NCBI GenBank assembly: GCA_025765615.1
Contig: JAIVFJ010000049.1
Location: 62,001 to 126,000, forward strand
DNA length: 64,000 nt
Source of the DNA: Zopfochytrium polystomum
Lineage: Eukaryota > Chytridiomycota > Chytridiomycetes > Chytridiales > Chytridiaceae
Direction: 5' to 3'
Shown here: one piece after another, positions 10,601 through 20,387 of the stretch
How positions within the stretch are numbered: the first letter of the stretch is position 1
Layout of the letters: each line of letters starts with the position of its first letter
The notes under the pieces: model-generated
The model's input: the letters and a program-made list of their open reading frames with translations, nothing else
Databases searched by the model: none
Told to the model about the DNA's origin: nothing
Made by a program: the position numbers and the translations under genes

Positions 10601-10624
10601 GTGGCGCAAGCCAGGTATAACCAT
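7619..10624 (-). CDS. Integrase with C-terminal insert and chromodomain
   Basis: Residues 10-60 are the end of the EEP domain. Integrase follows: HHCC zinc finger (H225, H232, C262, C265), catalytic core D294 (IAIDFAGP), D354 (IHSDNG) and E390 (NGTAERF), giving the D,D-35-E spacing. Residues about 463-725 (about 8450-9240) are an insert I do not recognise. The usual C-terminal SH3-like part resumes with FPGDRAWM, FLYRWAGPVR and HISRLRPF (about 755-828). A chromodomain covers about 896-945 (YEVDKILAFR, YRLKWKNYS, SWNEE, FVKEYW). It probably steers insertion toward marked chromatin, as in other chromoviruses. The ORF is continuous, the best preserved part of pol, and ends 100 bp before the LTR. 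Confidence 0.93.
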   Translation of the reverse strand: MVIPGLRHKARSWVKTVDYPALRVDYIFLDKRIYSPRTQTQLSSTIDLPSDHLRVDCFLPLDFTPILKRMSSLYELDNFNEPLPRRHLCMTERVQESPHFNHTPRPYGTVRPTKPNYESLVNKLLATGFETFMFEKLGVFAKTDKVRELQLADKFFGPILRFRETGAIDNNPPEALTKWAEKMIVRKGLLYRILDLPSFMLKRTPLQLALCVPDSLRRESLRLFHDDLFAGHFAKRKSMDILLDRFWWPTITTDLENHIQSCETCQKTKDHPHRPGYLHPIPISSFPFERIAIDFAGPFKETPDGYKYILVVVDYFTRWAEAIPLTDLEDMTVAAALVEHVFCRHGIPVEIHSDNGQPLKSALVSAIGHVLGMGQSFTSPYWPRANGTAERFIKTLKTMIRAYINQHTHEDWPQILPYVLFAYRTHPHPLLGDTPFFLLHGRDCRLPPDLFLGVTPEDYEDMPQITKVSDVAGIPDGNDNEPETLLSHAVVGGKAIPLTLNPKLEPAPFLRIAYIKTFDLRMTLLQHIPRKLRPYPTEPSASRILTDLVEIHNLDIVYIVFTRTRQTRSIKKVDLPFFLRTNHGVLVRSVVFYNPQKKEIRYIYSLRGTLFQETDGPCPSFPRGYCTSDEIANLRFWHSMLAPTSVKLIDVNSSEPPQGLLLWEGTSSPLLLHLPSPQGEEDLTVTYLTENKDLNHFLQPSEQESCIYVNNIIRHYVVRTLDKLTHAHLVAQQNATAQQKQLKKKSKETDSNPHKLFPGDRAWMAVILRPTRSDMPENESFLYRWAGPVRIIRIDGKDSNSKCTVIETFPGKEIAARTVHISRLRPFTPRVPIDSAEDALKSNAEELATAIKEWEKAVILKRRPATSQRTALGMSIELMRRFDPHFTEADIYNPLYEVDKILAFRHNNDNTYSYRLKWKNYSNRFNSWNEEVDMDPEFVKEYWDNVRRTNPTAYKERQEALRKLKQSKATGTPSTPATTPPDPPPMARSSRLRQLPPVKYK

Positions 10625-11340
10625 TGGTTAGTGGATGATCAGTGCGGTAAGCATCAATGAAGCCGTCATTGAGAAAGGCAGTTATCCAGTCACGTTCCCA
10701 AGCAAAATAGGTTGAGAATGAGGCATCTTTCTGAGTCAAGTATTTCTCAATTGCGGGGTGAATATCCATCTCAGTATGGGCAATGTTAAAATCACCAGCA
10801 ATGATGAGGAGATATCCTTGGCTTTTAAGATAATGACAATGGCTCCGCAGATTCACAAGAAAGGCTTTCTTTGTTTTTTCTCTGTCAGGGTCATGGAATG
10901 CGCTAGGCACATAAACAGTGATAACAGCCATTTCACCAAATGCAACGGTAATAATGCGCCCTTCCTCATCAGGGTGATGGGAATAAGGTGAGCATTTATG
11001 TTCAATTCCATGGAGTTCTTTCTTCCAAAAGATGTCGACACCATTTTTACCAGTACGGGGGTCGTGTATGACACAATTCCAGTTTGCAAGATTGCAGAGA
11101 CCAGTATACAGGGAACCAGCTTTCGAACCAATGCGAGTTTCCTGGAGACAGATAATTGAGCATGGTTGCGAATCGAGGTATTTCTCAAAGATGGCAAGAG
11201 CAGGGGTATTATCATCAGAAGGTCGGATTCGACGAGCCCATGATCGAATGCTGTTCAGGTTCCAGGTTGAGATACCAAGGGCAAAGTTCGGTGGAGGCGG
11301 AGAAGCCTGTACTGGGCAAACATCAGGGTGATGTCAATAG
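10440..11340 (-). CDS. Exonuclease III / AP-endonuclease-like (EEP) domain within Ty3/Gypsy pol
   Basis: Between RNase H and integrase, reading minus from about 11275, the frame gives GISTWNLNSIRSW (family N-terminal motif with the metal-associated Asn), then CLQETRIG (catalytic Glu), GVDIFWKK, VYVPSA (Tyr motif), AGDFNIAHTEMD (catalytic Asp and Asn), FSTYFAWERDW, then after a 1-nt shift near 10580 ALRVDYIFL and PSDHLRVD (terminal Asp-His pair). The order and spacing match ExoIII/APE1 nucleases, about 270 residues. The AHTEMD context looks closer to cellular AP endonucleases than to LINE endonucleases, as far as I can judge by eye. In this family the enzyme nicks DNA, at abasic sites or as a target nickase. 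The upstream frame is the same as the RT linker, interrupted by one TGA. Confidence 0.9.
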
Positions 11341-13115
11341 TAAGATCTGAGCACCGAGGAAAACAGGCCACTGCTTTCCTTCAAGGTAAGTGCTTTATTG
11401 GTGGAAATGAATGAATTTAGTTGATGATAGTGAGTATGGAGTGCTTCCTTGAAATTGGCAGGCTCTTTAAAGGATTCCTGAAGATTATCAAGAGAAGTAT
11501 AAAATGTAGCTGCATCGTCTACCTCTTTTTCAAGGGTAGCAGTACAGGGAGAGGGTTTTGAGACTTCAGCAAAGCAGATAGGAGATTCTATGCCAGAGGG
11601 TTGTGACAGCACCATGAAGAGGTTCTGATAGAGCTGAGGTATTTTTTACCTCTTTTTCAACACTAATGTTGGTCTCAAGAGGAGATTTGGTATCAGAAAC
11701 AGGTTCTGATTCTTCAACATCAGCAAATTCTTCAGGGTCGGCGTTCATATCAAAAGGAACTCGGGAGAGGGTGTCAGCAACAATATTGGACTTGCCAGGG
11801 ACATGGACAAGCTCAACATCAAGGTCGCTAATTTGGTAAGCCCATCGGGCAAAACGGCCAGTTAAGCCTCCATTCTTAAACAAATGCAGGAGGGCAATAT
11901 GATCAGTTTCAACTGTAAACTTCTGGTTGAATGTATATCGTTCGAATGTGTCAATGGCCCAGATAACAGCAAGCCCTTCACGATCTGTGTTACTGTAGCG
12001 CTTCTCCACATCGGTGAGGACGCGGGAGGCAAATGCGATAGGTTTTCGGAGATGACGTGAAGTTGGATGTTCTGGGTCAACAGCATAAAGTGCAGCACCA
12101 AGGGCGACTTTAGATGCATCACAAACAATAACAAGTTTGTCAGACTCTTGTGGTAAGTAAAGGAGCGTATCCTTCGCAAGTTCTGCTTTGAGGATCTGGA
12201 AGGCATTTTCCTGGTCAGCAGTCCAAGTAAATGCGTCAGTTTTCTTCAACAATCGGTAAAGTGGTTCTGCTTTATCAGAGAAGTGTGGAATAAATCTCTT
12301 AAAGTAGTTGGCAAAACCAAGGAAACGTTGCAATTGCGTCAGCGTTTGGGGTGTTGGGTAACTATCGAGAGATACAGTTTTGGTGTAGTCTTTGCGCACT
12401 CCATCCTTTGAGACACGATGTCCAAGGAACGGAAGGTCAGCATAAAGAAAGTTGCATTTGGAGGGTTTAAGCTTCAGATTATATCCCTTAAGTCTTTCAA
12501 AGACATTACGAAGGTGTTCAAAGTGTTGATCGAGTGAGTCAGAGTAGATGACAATGTCGTCGACATAAACCATGCAATAAAGCCATTTGATACCAGCCAG
12601 GACAGTGTCCATAGCACGTTGGAAGGTTGGTGGGCTATTACAAAGTCCAAAGGGCATGACATTGAATTCATGAAGGCCTTGTGAGGTTATGAATGCAGTT
12701 TTTTTCTCTGTCATCAGGATGAACAGGGATTTGCCAGAATCCACTAAGTAGATCCATAGCACTGAATACAAGTTTATGACCAATGGCGTCAAAGATCTCC
12801 TCGATACGGGGGAGTGGATATCTGTCACGGACAGTGATTTCATTCAGTTTTCTGAAGTCGGCACAGAAACGCCATGAACCATCTGGCTTTTTGGCAAGTA
12901 CAACAGGGGCAGCAAAGGGCGATCGAGGACTCTCGAATGACATTATCATTTTTCATCTTAGAGATGTGTTCACGTAGAACAGCAGTTCTTCCCATTCCTT
13001 CAGGGTACGGATTGGAGGCAGGAATCTTAGCTCCAGGTTGAAGCTCAATCCGATGAGGTGGTTGCAAACTTAGTTCCAGTGATTTTTCCAGGTCGGAAGA
13101 TGTCAATGAACTCAA
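11334..13115 (-). pseudogene. Reverse transcriptase and RNase H of the Ty3/Gypsy element
   Basis: RT starts with LQPPHRIELQPGAKI (about 13060) and continues in three frames joined by 1-nt shifts near 12920 and 12720. Visible RT motifs are [18 protein letters not shown], the FCADFRKLN block, [12 protein letters not shown], the MPFGLCNSP block and the catalytic YVDD near 12560. RNase H follows with VCDASKVALGAAL, the DREGLAVIWA Glu, VETDH and the closing ADTLSR near 11770. A linker continues to an in-frame TGA at 11334-11336, after another shift near 11600. All catalytic residues are present; only the frames are damaged. Confidence 0.92.
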
Positions 13116-13789
13116 AAACGAGTGCTTTCAGCTTCTGGACAGCTTCTTCTCCTTCTTCTCCAAAGGTTTTGACAATGTGACCAGTTTTAATCTTATTCCA
13201 TATTTCATCATTGGTCATGGTTGCTTCAGCTGGAAGGTAATCAAGTCGTTCTTCTGCCACAGAGTTTCTCATTGGCATCTGTGGGTCTAATTCAGAATGG
13301 AGAGCAGTTGGAACTTCTCTGAGAGAAACCTGCTTCTGGTTCGGCAAAAGTTTCACCAGAAAATGTGGTGGAGGTTTCATCAGAGTCAGGGTTTCTAGCA
13401 GCTCGGGTAGACTGAAGAAGGTCCTCCCACTGAGAGAAGTCAGTTTTGTTAATTTCTGAATTAAATATAAATTCTGACAGGTCAGCACAGTTGCCAACTG
13501 TGGCTTCTGATGCATTGTCATCAAAATTAGGATCGTCGAGCTTATTCAGGATATCTAGGAAGGACGTAGTGTCTGAAGGATCATGTTTTGAAGCAAGGAG
13601 AGTCATTTCAATCAAGCTGTGAGGGTCATTATGGAGTGAGTCAGGAACATCAATGATTTGCTTCGGCCGAGGGTCAAACGGGACTTCTCCATGTTTGTTC
13701 TCTGGTGGTGGTGGGAGATCAAGGATAGAGGCAAATCTGGTTCCTCTTTTGATGCGAATCGGGGCACTTCCTGTCATGAAGATGGGCAA
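13045..13789 (-). pseudogene. Protease-RT linker region of pol
   Basis: Two overlapping frames (13789-13292 and 13524-13045) together give an acidic linker and the segment before RT, with EIWNKIKTGH and a VFEFIDIFRPGK-like stretch that normally lies ahead of Ty3/Gypsy RT. A shift near 13300 separates them. No separate enzymatic domain recognised. Confidence 0.55.
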
Positions 13790-14736
13790 TTTGAATTCCC
13801 TTGCATGTTCATAACATGAAGGTCATTGGCGTTAAAGAGTGATGAAGGGAAAAGTATTCCTTTGTCAGTGAGGCTGTTTTCAGGTGAGGCATGGACGAGA
13901 GTGTCACGGTACTTGAGTGGTCGATCTAACATCAGGTGGACTGCATTCTTATCACTACCAGGAAGGAGGGTAATGTTCTTAGTGGCAATGAGAAAAGAGT
14001 AGGAGATTTCTTCTTTGATTGGTATTCTCTGAGTCCAATGGGTTTTCAATGGGGTTGTCATAAGTTGACGGCCAAGGTCTGTGTTGATGGTCCATTCAAC
14101 TTGCGATGTACTGTATTTGATGTCAATGTTAAAACTGCGCATTGCAGGGGTACCGATGATAATAGGTCGAGGGCACTTCTGAACAACAGAGAACCAGAGG
14201 GTGCGAGAGCCACGGCTTGAGTGGCCGAGGTTAAGCCGAAGCTTAGTATATCCGATGATTGGGACATGGCCGCCAATTCCACTACTCATTTTTGGTGTTT
14301 TTGGTTTGTAGTTGATGGTCATATGCTTAATTTTCTTTAGGAGGTCAACTGTGATGACATTGTGATTAGAACCGGAGTCGATGAGGCAGTTGGGAATAAC
14401 TTTTCCTTCAAGCCAAGCGCAGGCTTCAGCAACAGTAGAGTCACGAAATTGCTGGTAATCTTCATCTGGCGGCTCAGCAAGTTCTAAATCAGGCTGTGCA
14501 GTTGACATTTTGTTTTTTGTAGTTGTAAATTCAGGCTCACTTTCGTGATTGGAGCTGGAGTTGGAAGTAGTTCTCGAATCAATTTGAGGAGGTTCATATA
14601 AGGTGCTAGTCTTTTTACATGGTGTATATGAAGTAGGAACAGTCTCTCCGGGCTTTTGAGGGGGTGGTCGCTCCGTTGACCGCAGAGGATTGCGAATGCA
14701 AGGGCGAGATGTTTGAATCAAGCGGAACATCTTCAT
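13774..14736 (-). CDS. Gag C-terminus and retroviral-type aspartic protease
   Basis: In this copy ORF1 runs into protease in one frame, because the T-run near 14655 is one base longer than in the other copy. After a Ser/Thr-rich spacer comes MSTAQPDLELAEPP, then NCLIDSGSNHNVI (about residues 115-127) with the DSG catalytic triad, and a beta-rich stretch with PRPIIIGTPAMR, which resembles the flap/second-half Gly motif. The enzyme should act as a dimer to cut the polyprotein. The frame stops at 13774 by a shift before RT. Confidence 0.8.
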   Translation of the reverse strand: MKMFRLIQTSRPCIRNPLRSTERPPPQKPGETVPTSYTPCKKTSTLYEPPQIDSRTTSNSSSNHESEPEFTTTKNKMSTAQPDLELAEPPDEDYQQFRDSTVAEACAWLEGKVIPNCLIDSGSNHNVITVDLLKKIKHMTINYKPKTPKMSSGIGGHVPIIGYTKLRLNLGHSSRGSRTLWFSVVQKCPRPIIIGTPAMRSFNIDIKYSTSQVEWTINTDLGRQLMTTPLKTHWTQRIPIKEEISYSFLIATKNITLLPGSDKNAVHLMLDRPLKYRDTLVHASPENSLTDKGILFPSSLFNANDLHVMNMQGNSNCPSS

Positions 14737-17700
14737 TAAAAAAGGATTAAGTTCTGGGTGAAAAATGATTGGAGAGGGATAGCGAATAGCAGTAGAAAAA
14801 TTGTGGGCACGCAGGTGGTAGGTGCCTCCTCCATATCGGATGGCGCGTCGAACAGATTTAGGTAAAGTTGGGGGTAGGACAGTTGGAGAATGGGTAACCC
14901 ATGTACCATCTTTTGAGGGTAAAGGAGAGGTGGAAGCCCATTCTTAGTTAAAATAGAATAATTGAAATGAAGAATCATGCCAGAGTGGTTCAAGTCAGTA
15001 GAGAACTTAAAGAAGTAACCGATATTTCGGCAGAGCGGGAAGTTGACAGGAAGTCGCTTTGGAGTCTTCAGGATAAGAGTAAAGGGTTGAGGCATGACAG
15101 CAACAAGCTTTGTGATTAAAATTTCATTGAAGTCATCAAGGACAACAGCAGGGTGGCCACTGTGGAAGAGATTTGGCGGAAAAGCAGTGTAAGTTGGGGA
15201 TAACAGGATGAGTTTTATTTCTTCTAAAAAGGATGGTGATAAGACTGAAGTCAAAGGGGGAAAAGCATGGCTCTCCAATTGAGAGTTGACCATGGTAAAA
15301 AGGATGTAGGTAAATCATAATGGGTTGGGATAAAGGTAAAGATAACTCAAGCAGAGGGCTTGGAGTCATTGGCTTGTTTGAGGCCACTGCAGAGGCAGGG
15401 GTTAGAGCAGTTGGAAACATAGAAGGCGGAAAGCCATACTTAAGGTAATGTTCAGCCATCTGCATAAGAATGCAGTATCGATCAGGGTGTGAAAGGCTGA
15501 GAGGAATCTTGCAGTGACTGCAGAGCTGAGGAGGCTTGGGCACGTAGGGGCCCCTGTTGAAGCTTTGAGAATAGCGACGGCCAGAGGGCGGTTGTTGCTC
15601 GTTGTTGTAAACCTCAGCCTCAGGTTGATCTTCCTCAAAGAGTTGGTCATAGGCAGTGGTGATGGCTGCAAGAAAAGATTCCTTGTTACGAGGGCGGCGA
15701 CCATCATCACGGCCATCAGTGCGACGAGGAGGAGGAGTTGCAACATTAGATTGTAGAATGACACTGGGCCATTTTTTCATCATAACTTCAGCGATAGAGT
15801 CAAGTGTGACACGGGGGTCCTGATAGAAGAGCTTATTGGTGCCAATCCGGTATACTTGGCGGGTGGCAGCCTGTTGGATATCAGGGCGAGGGCAAGATGC
15901 GATGAATTCTCGCTTGACAGACTCATCATCCAGCGGGGGGTAAGAAGTTCATCGTTGGCACGGCGGATGGCAAGAGCAGCAGTAGCTGGGTCGAGGTTGC
16001 CCCATTGGAAGGGGTGAAGTGAATAGACGTCTGTGTGGCCAAGCTGAGGCGGGAGCAGTGTAAGTAGGAGTTGATGTTTGAACTGCGCTAGCGTCAGGGT
16101 TGATAGGGTACTAGAGAGTTGATGGAAGAATAGGCTGCCCCTTTCAGTTGGAAAGCAGGTAGGCTTAATCATAGCAACGAGAAGAGCATTGTCCGAGGCA
16201 AACTTAGGGCGGTAAGTGTTGAAGGTAGCAATGAAGTCGCGGAGGTACTTCTTTACTGAAGCAGTTGAATCATCACTCAGGACTGGGAGTTGATTGTGCA
16301 GAGGGTATTGAGCAAGAAGTTATTGCCGATATTCTCAAGCGTGTCCTTAAACTGGCCATCAGCAAAATAAGAGGCCATGGCCTTAGTTGCAGAGTCAGCA
16401 GAGGCGGAACCAGTGGTCGGGCCTTTTCCTTTACTGTCGATGAGGATGGAAGCAAGCTCGGCGTTAAGGCGATTTACATCTTCAGTGAGGCGTTTGTTGT
16501 ATCCGAGGCGACGAAGAATTTCGTTCTCCTTAGCAATAGTCAGAGCGGGATCCTCTCCCTCAGGGGTGAGAGATAAGGTCAGCAGCGTACAAGCCGGTGA
16601 CATCAAGAGTGGGCTTTTCTTCATCAGCCATGGTGGTGAGAATAGGAACGTCAAAGGCGTAAACAAGATCAGAGTCGCCTGGCGAAGATGAAACAGGTGA
16701 GGAACCAGAACTGGTGGAGTCAGAGAAGCCGGAGAACTCAGGTGTAGTAACAGATGGTGGAGGAGGAAGGACAAAAGGGTCGCGTCGGGTTCCTCCAAGA
16801 TGGAATACAAAAGCTTTCCAGATGGAAGTCGTACGGCGGCCTCGAAGTGGGAACCTGGCAGGGTCGACCTGGAAAAGTGCGTGCTGAAGAGCAAGGTCTT
16901 CAGGGCTATCGTACTCAAGGAAGGAACTTGCACCAGAAAGGCAGAAGGACCCGTCAAAGTATCGATAGAGTTGGTTGTTGTAGAGGAAGTACTTTGAGTT
17001 GGGTTCTCGGTCAGACGAGGAAGGAGCCAGTTTGAATGTGTGGGAGAGTGTGAGGATGATGAGAAAAATCAGGAGGGGAACCCCCAGTTTATATACTCCT
17101 GGCCCCAACCAAGAAGGAAAATTTGCAGGGTATCCACCAGATAAGATATCATCTGATGTGGCTGATGTCACAGGTGGGAAAAGAAGCAGAGATGTGATCA
17201 GGAAAATTTGTTTCATCATGTGCTTAGGCGAAATCCTCCGATATGGAATTCTCTGAGGTGTTATGGAGTGCATCAGTATGCACACAGAGAGAAGGGATGT
17301 GCATATCACGGAGTACGACCTCCTAGGATGTAAGAGAAACAGGAGCGTACTAAAGGAAACTAAAGCTGCATGAGGAACGGTATCGAGTTGCAGGTAGGGA
17401 AGCGCGCACTGCGCGGAGACACAAGGGAACACCCTGAGACGTGTTAAGGGTCGGTGGAGGACGGAAGACACAAAGTCGGAGATGGAACTGTGAAGGAAGA
17501 CACCAAGTGTCTGTTGTTTATTTGTCCAGAACCAAGGTGGGAGTTTCCGAAACACAACTGGGGTTGTGGCAGGAAGTTGCAAGATCAGAAGTGGTAGAGA
17601 TAGGGATATTCTATTTACCCCGCCATGGCGGGGGCCGGGAAAACTTTTGTGATCCGTGAGCGATAGGAGGTGTGTCAGACTGGTGAGTCAAAGAAGATAA

Positions 17701-18798
17701 TGTCGCCATAGAAGGAAGACAGGAAGTAAGCTGAGTCAGAAGACAAAGAAAGATGATAGAAAACCACAAGGTGGCATCAGGGAGCGGAGAGACATCCGGC
17801 AGGAAAAGATAAAATTGAGACAAACGCCAAAAAGGGAAATCCCAGAGGAGAAAATTGGCTAAAAATGGAAATTCACAGCAAGGTGAGACACTGAAACACG
17901 AGACACATGGTGTGGAAAAGGTTGAAAGCAGATTATGCCAAAGTTGTGTTTGCGACAGCAGTCGTGAGACCAGATGAGGAGTTGCCAGAACCACGACCAC
18001 CAGCACCACCACCGTCGCCGCCATCAGGGCGTCCCCAAGAGGACGAGGACGGGGGGGTACGTCGTCGTGACTTCTTTGACTTTTTTGACTTTGAGCGGCT
18101 ATATTTTCGAGGGCGGCGCTCCTCTTCAGAGGAGCTGGAGCTGGACGAGCTTGTACTGGGACTACGTTCTCGGTGACGTTTTTTGGAGGGACCTGGGATG
18201 GGAATGGCCGTGAGGCCAGAATTGTGAGCGCGAACGCTTTATCACCATAAAAATGGCGAGAACCAACACCTTGATCGGAGGCCTTGAGTTGACGGTCAGC
18301 GAAATCTTTGGCGTCCTTGCGGAGATGCTTGGACTTCCGATCCTCGGGCTTGGCGGTGGCAAGGTACTCTATGGTAGCGGCAGCATGCCGGCGGGCGGCC
18401 TCGCGGTCGTTCCGAATAGTGATCTGGGACTGGTGGAGCCGCCGGCGGTGCTGGAAGATCCAGAGGGCATAATAGTAGTGCGCTGCAGTGCCTGGGGGCA
18501 GTCGTTCACCGGGTCCACCAATGATCTTCCGAATAAGAGTGGGGAACACCCAGGGTTGAAGCCTATCGAAGGTATCGACGACGCCGGCGGTGAGCTGGGC
18601 AATGTCATAGTTTTCTGGTGCCAGCAGATTGGGTAGATTGGGAACATCGCCATGATCCGGAATAATAGCCTGAATATTAAAAACAGGAGGAGCAGGAGGA
18701 GGTGTTTTCCGAATGGGAGTGGCCATGTTAGTGTCTGTTTGGCATACAGCGCAGGTAAAGTAAGCAAGAGGAGCGGAAAAACCCGTGCAGAGATTCAA
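14736..18798 (-). pseudogene. ORF1/Gag-like region of the complete unit, broken by frameshifts
   Basis: Corresponds to the intact ORF at 521-4834 but is split into pieces (18798-17611, 17582-16560, 16957-16277, 16172-15780, 15783-15136, 15293-14736). Each break coincides with a homopolymer length change against the other copy, for example CCCC versus CCC near 17619, GGGGGG versus GGGG near 15936, and GGGG versus GGG near 16563. The coding content is otherwise the same, including the membrane segment and the zinc-knuckle-like motif. Either recent decay or consensus error. Confidence 0.75.
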
Positions 18799-20387
18799 AA
18801 TAGTCCAGATCAGCGGTAGCAGTAAAGACGGGAGCGGCAGTCCGGGGAGTCAAATGGCGGGACCAGCAAGGATCGGTCACAGCATCAGCCAAGTCATCCA
18901 GAAATAGAGGTTCAATCCGATGGTATGAAAAGAGGATGGTGTCAGATCGGTGCAAAGGGTTAAAATGATTGAGAAAACAAGAATGGAAAACCCGTGGGGT
19001 CATGTCAAGTATAGGTAGGGCGGAGCCAGGCCAAGGTCAAGTCCAGAATCAGATCACCGCCGCAGAAGAGGGCCGTGATAGAGAAGGGTAAATATGATTA
19101 GAAGTCAAGATGAGAGACGGCACAGCGGATGAAAAAAAATGAAAAAACCGTGCAGGCTGGCTTGTGATTGAGGGAGTCGATGTCGAATCGAGGGGGGTTG
19201 ATGGGGAAAGAAAGCCCAAAACCTCCTGGCTTTTATACTATTCCTGGCTCAACGAGAGCGGGTGTTTGCGGGATGGAATCCTCCGAGCGTGTGATCGATT
19301 GTGGTCAGCCGCTGTTTGTTGCCTTGTGAAAGCAGGGGGCAGGCAGACAGAAACATGGCGTGGTTGCATGCAATGGCATAATCTACCGCAAGTCAATCAG
19401 GACGGCTGTGCAAGGCGGCGGGACAGAGAGACAGACGCGAAATTTCTGAAGGGACAGCGGCGTCTGTGGCACCAAATTTTTTCGTGGTAGGACAAGGTTT
19501 GATTGGTGGAGCGGCGTGAGACGTGGTGCGGTCATCAGTGAGGGCTGTAGCAAAGCGAAATAGTTGGTGCGTCAGGGAGTGGAATGTACATCTGTAAAAT
19601 AAAGTTACTGAACAGTCCTGTCGAGTTAAGTCATTCAATCAGGATTTAAACAATTTTAAAATGTGCCAGCCGTTGGGAGGACAGGAATCGAACTGTCGAC
19701 GTCGGGTGGGGTTTTATCGAGCAGAAACCAACTAGGCAAGTTGGGCATGGAAGAGGAATTGGGACGTTTCGCTTCGATCAGATCAGCGGTTTCATCTCCA
19801 TGGAACGACTAAGATAAACAAAATGGTTATGGCAGAAGCAAACAATCATTCTATGCAGATGGGAAGACAAAATGTTGGCAAAGAGTCTTCCATGGAGAGG
19901 GAATCGATCTGGGGACCTGTCGACAACAAGCCGACGTTATAACAGCTGGTCAAGTGTGGTTCGTTCTACGTCCAAAAAATAAATAGTTCCATGGAAGTAT
20001 AGTTGGATATCTGAGATATGTGGAAAAAACCAAGTTGTTATGGTCAGTGGTTATAGCAATATTGCATAAGTAAAAAGCGACAAAGTTGTTATTCAAGAAG
20101 GAACCAAGCGTGGAATCGAACTCAGGCCTCAATCGCATGAAGCGGAGTCACATCCAAATAGTCCAAGAGGCTTGCACCAAAGTGGCCGGCAAATGTCAAC
20201 ATGTGTGTCCACTGGTTGTTTCCATAATAGTAAATAGAATAGTGAGTCAGGCAATCTGAGTTAAGAAGATTTTGAGAGATAGTGAGAAAATTAGATATGA
20301 TTTCATGGAGTGAGCAAAAAGGTCAAGGATTCATGGCATTGGTGGAGAAGACAACAATGGAGACCATTTAGGGAATCCCCCCCACTA
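18799..20387 (-). other. Long leader between 5' LTR and ORF1
   Basis: A 1.6-kb segment without a convincing long ORF. It contains three tRNA-like segments (about 19662-20170) and short reading frames only. A pyrimidine-rich sense strand and several ATGs precede ORF1. It matches 4835-6422 in the partial unit. Confidence 0.6.
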
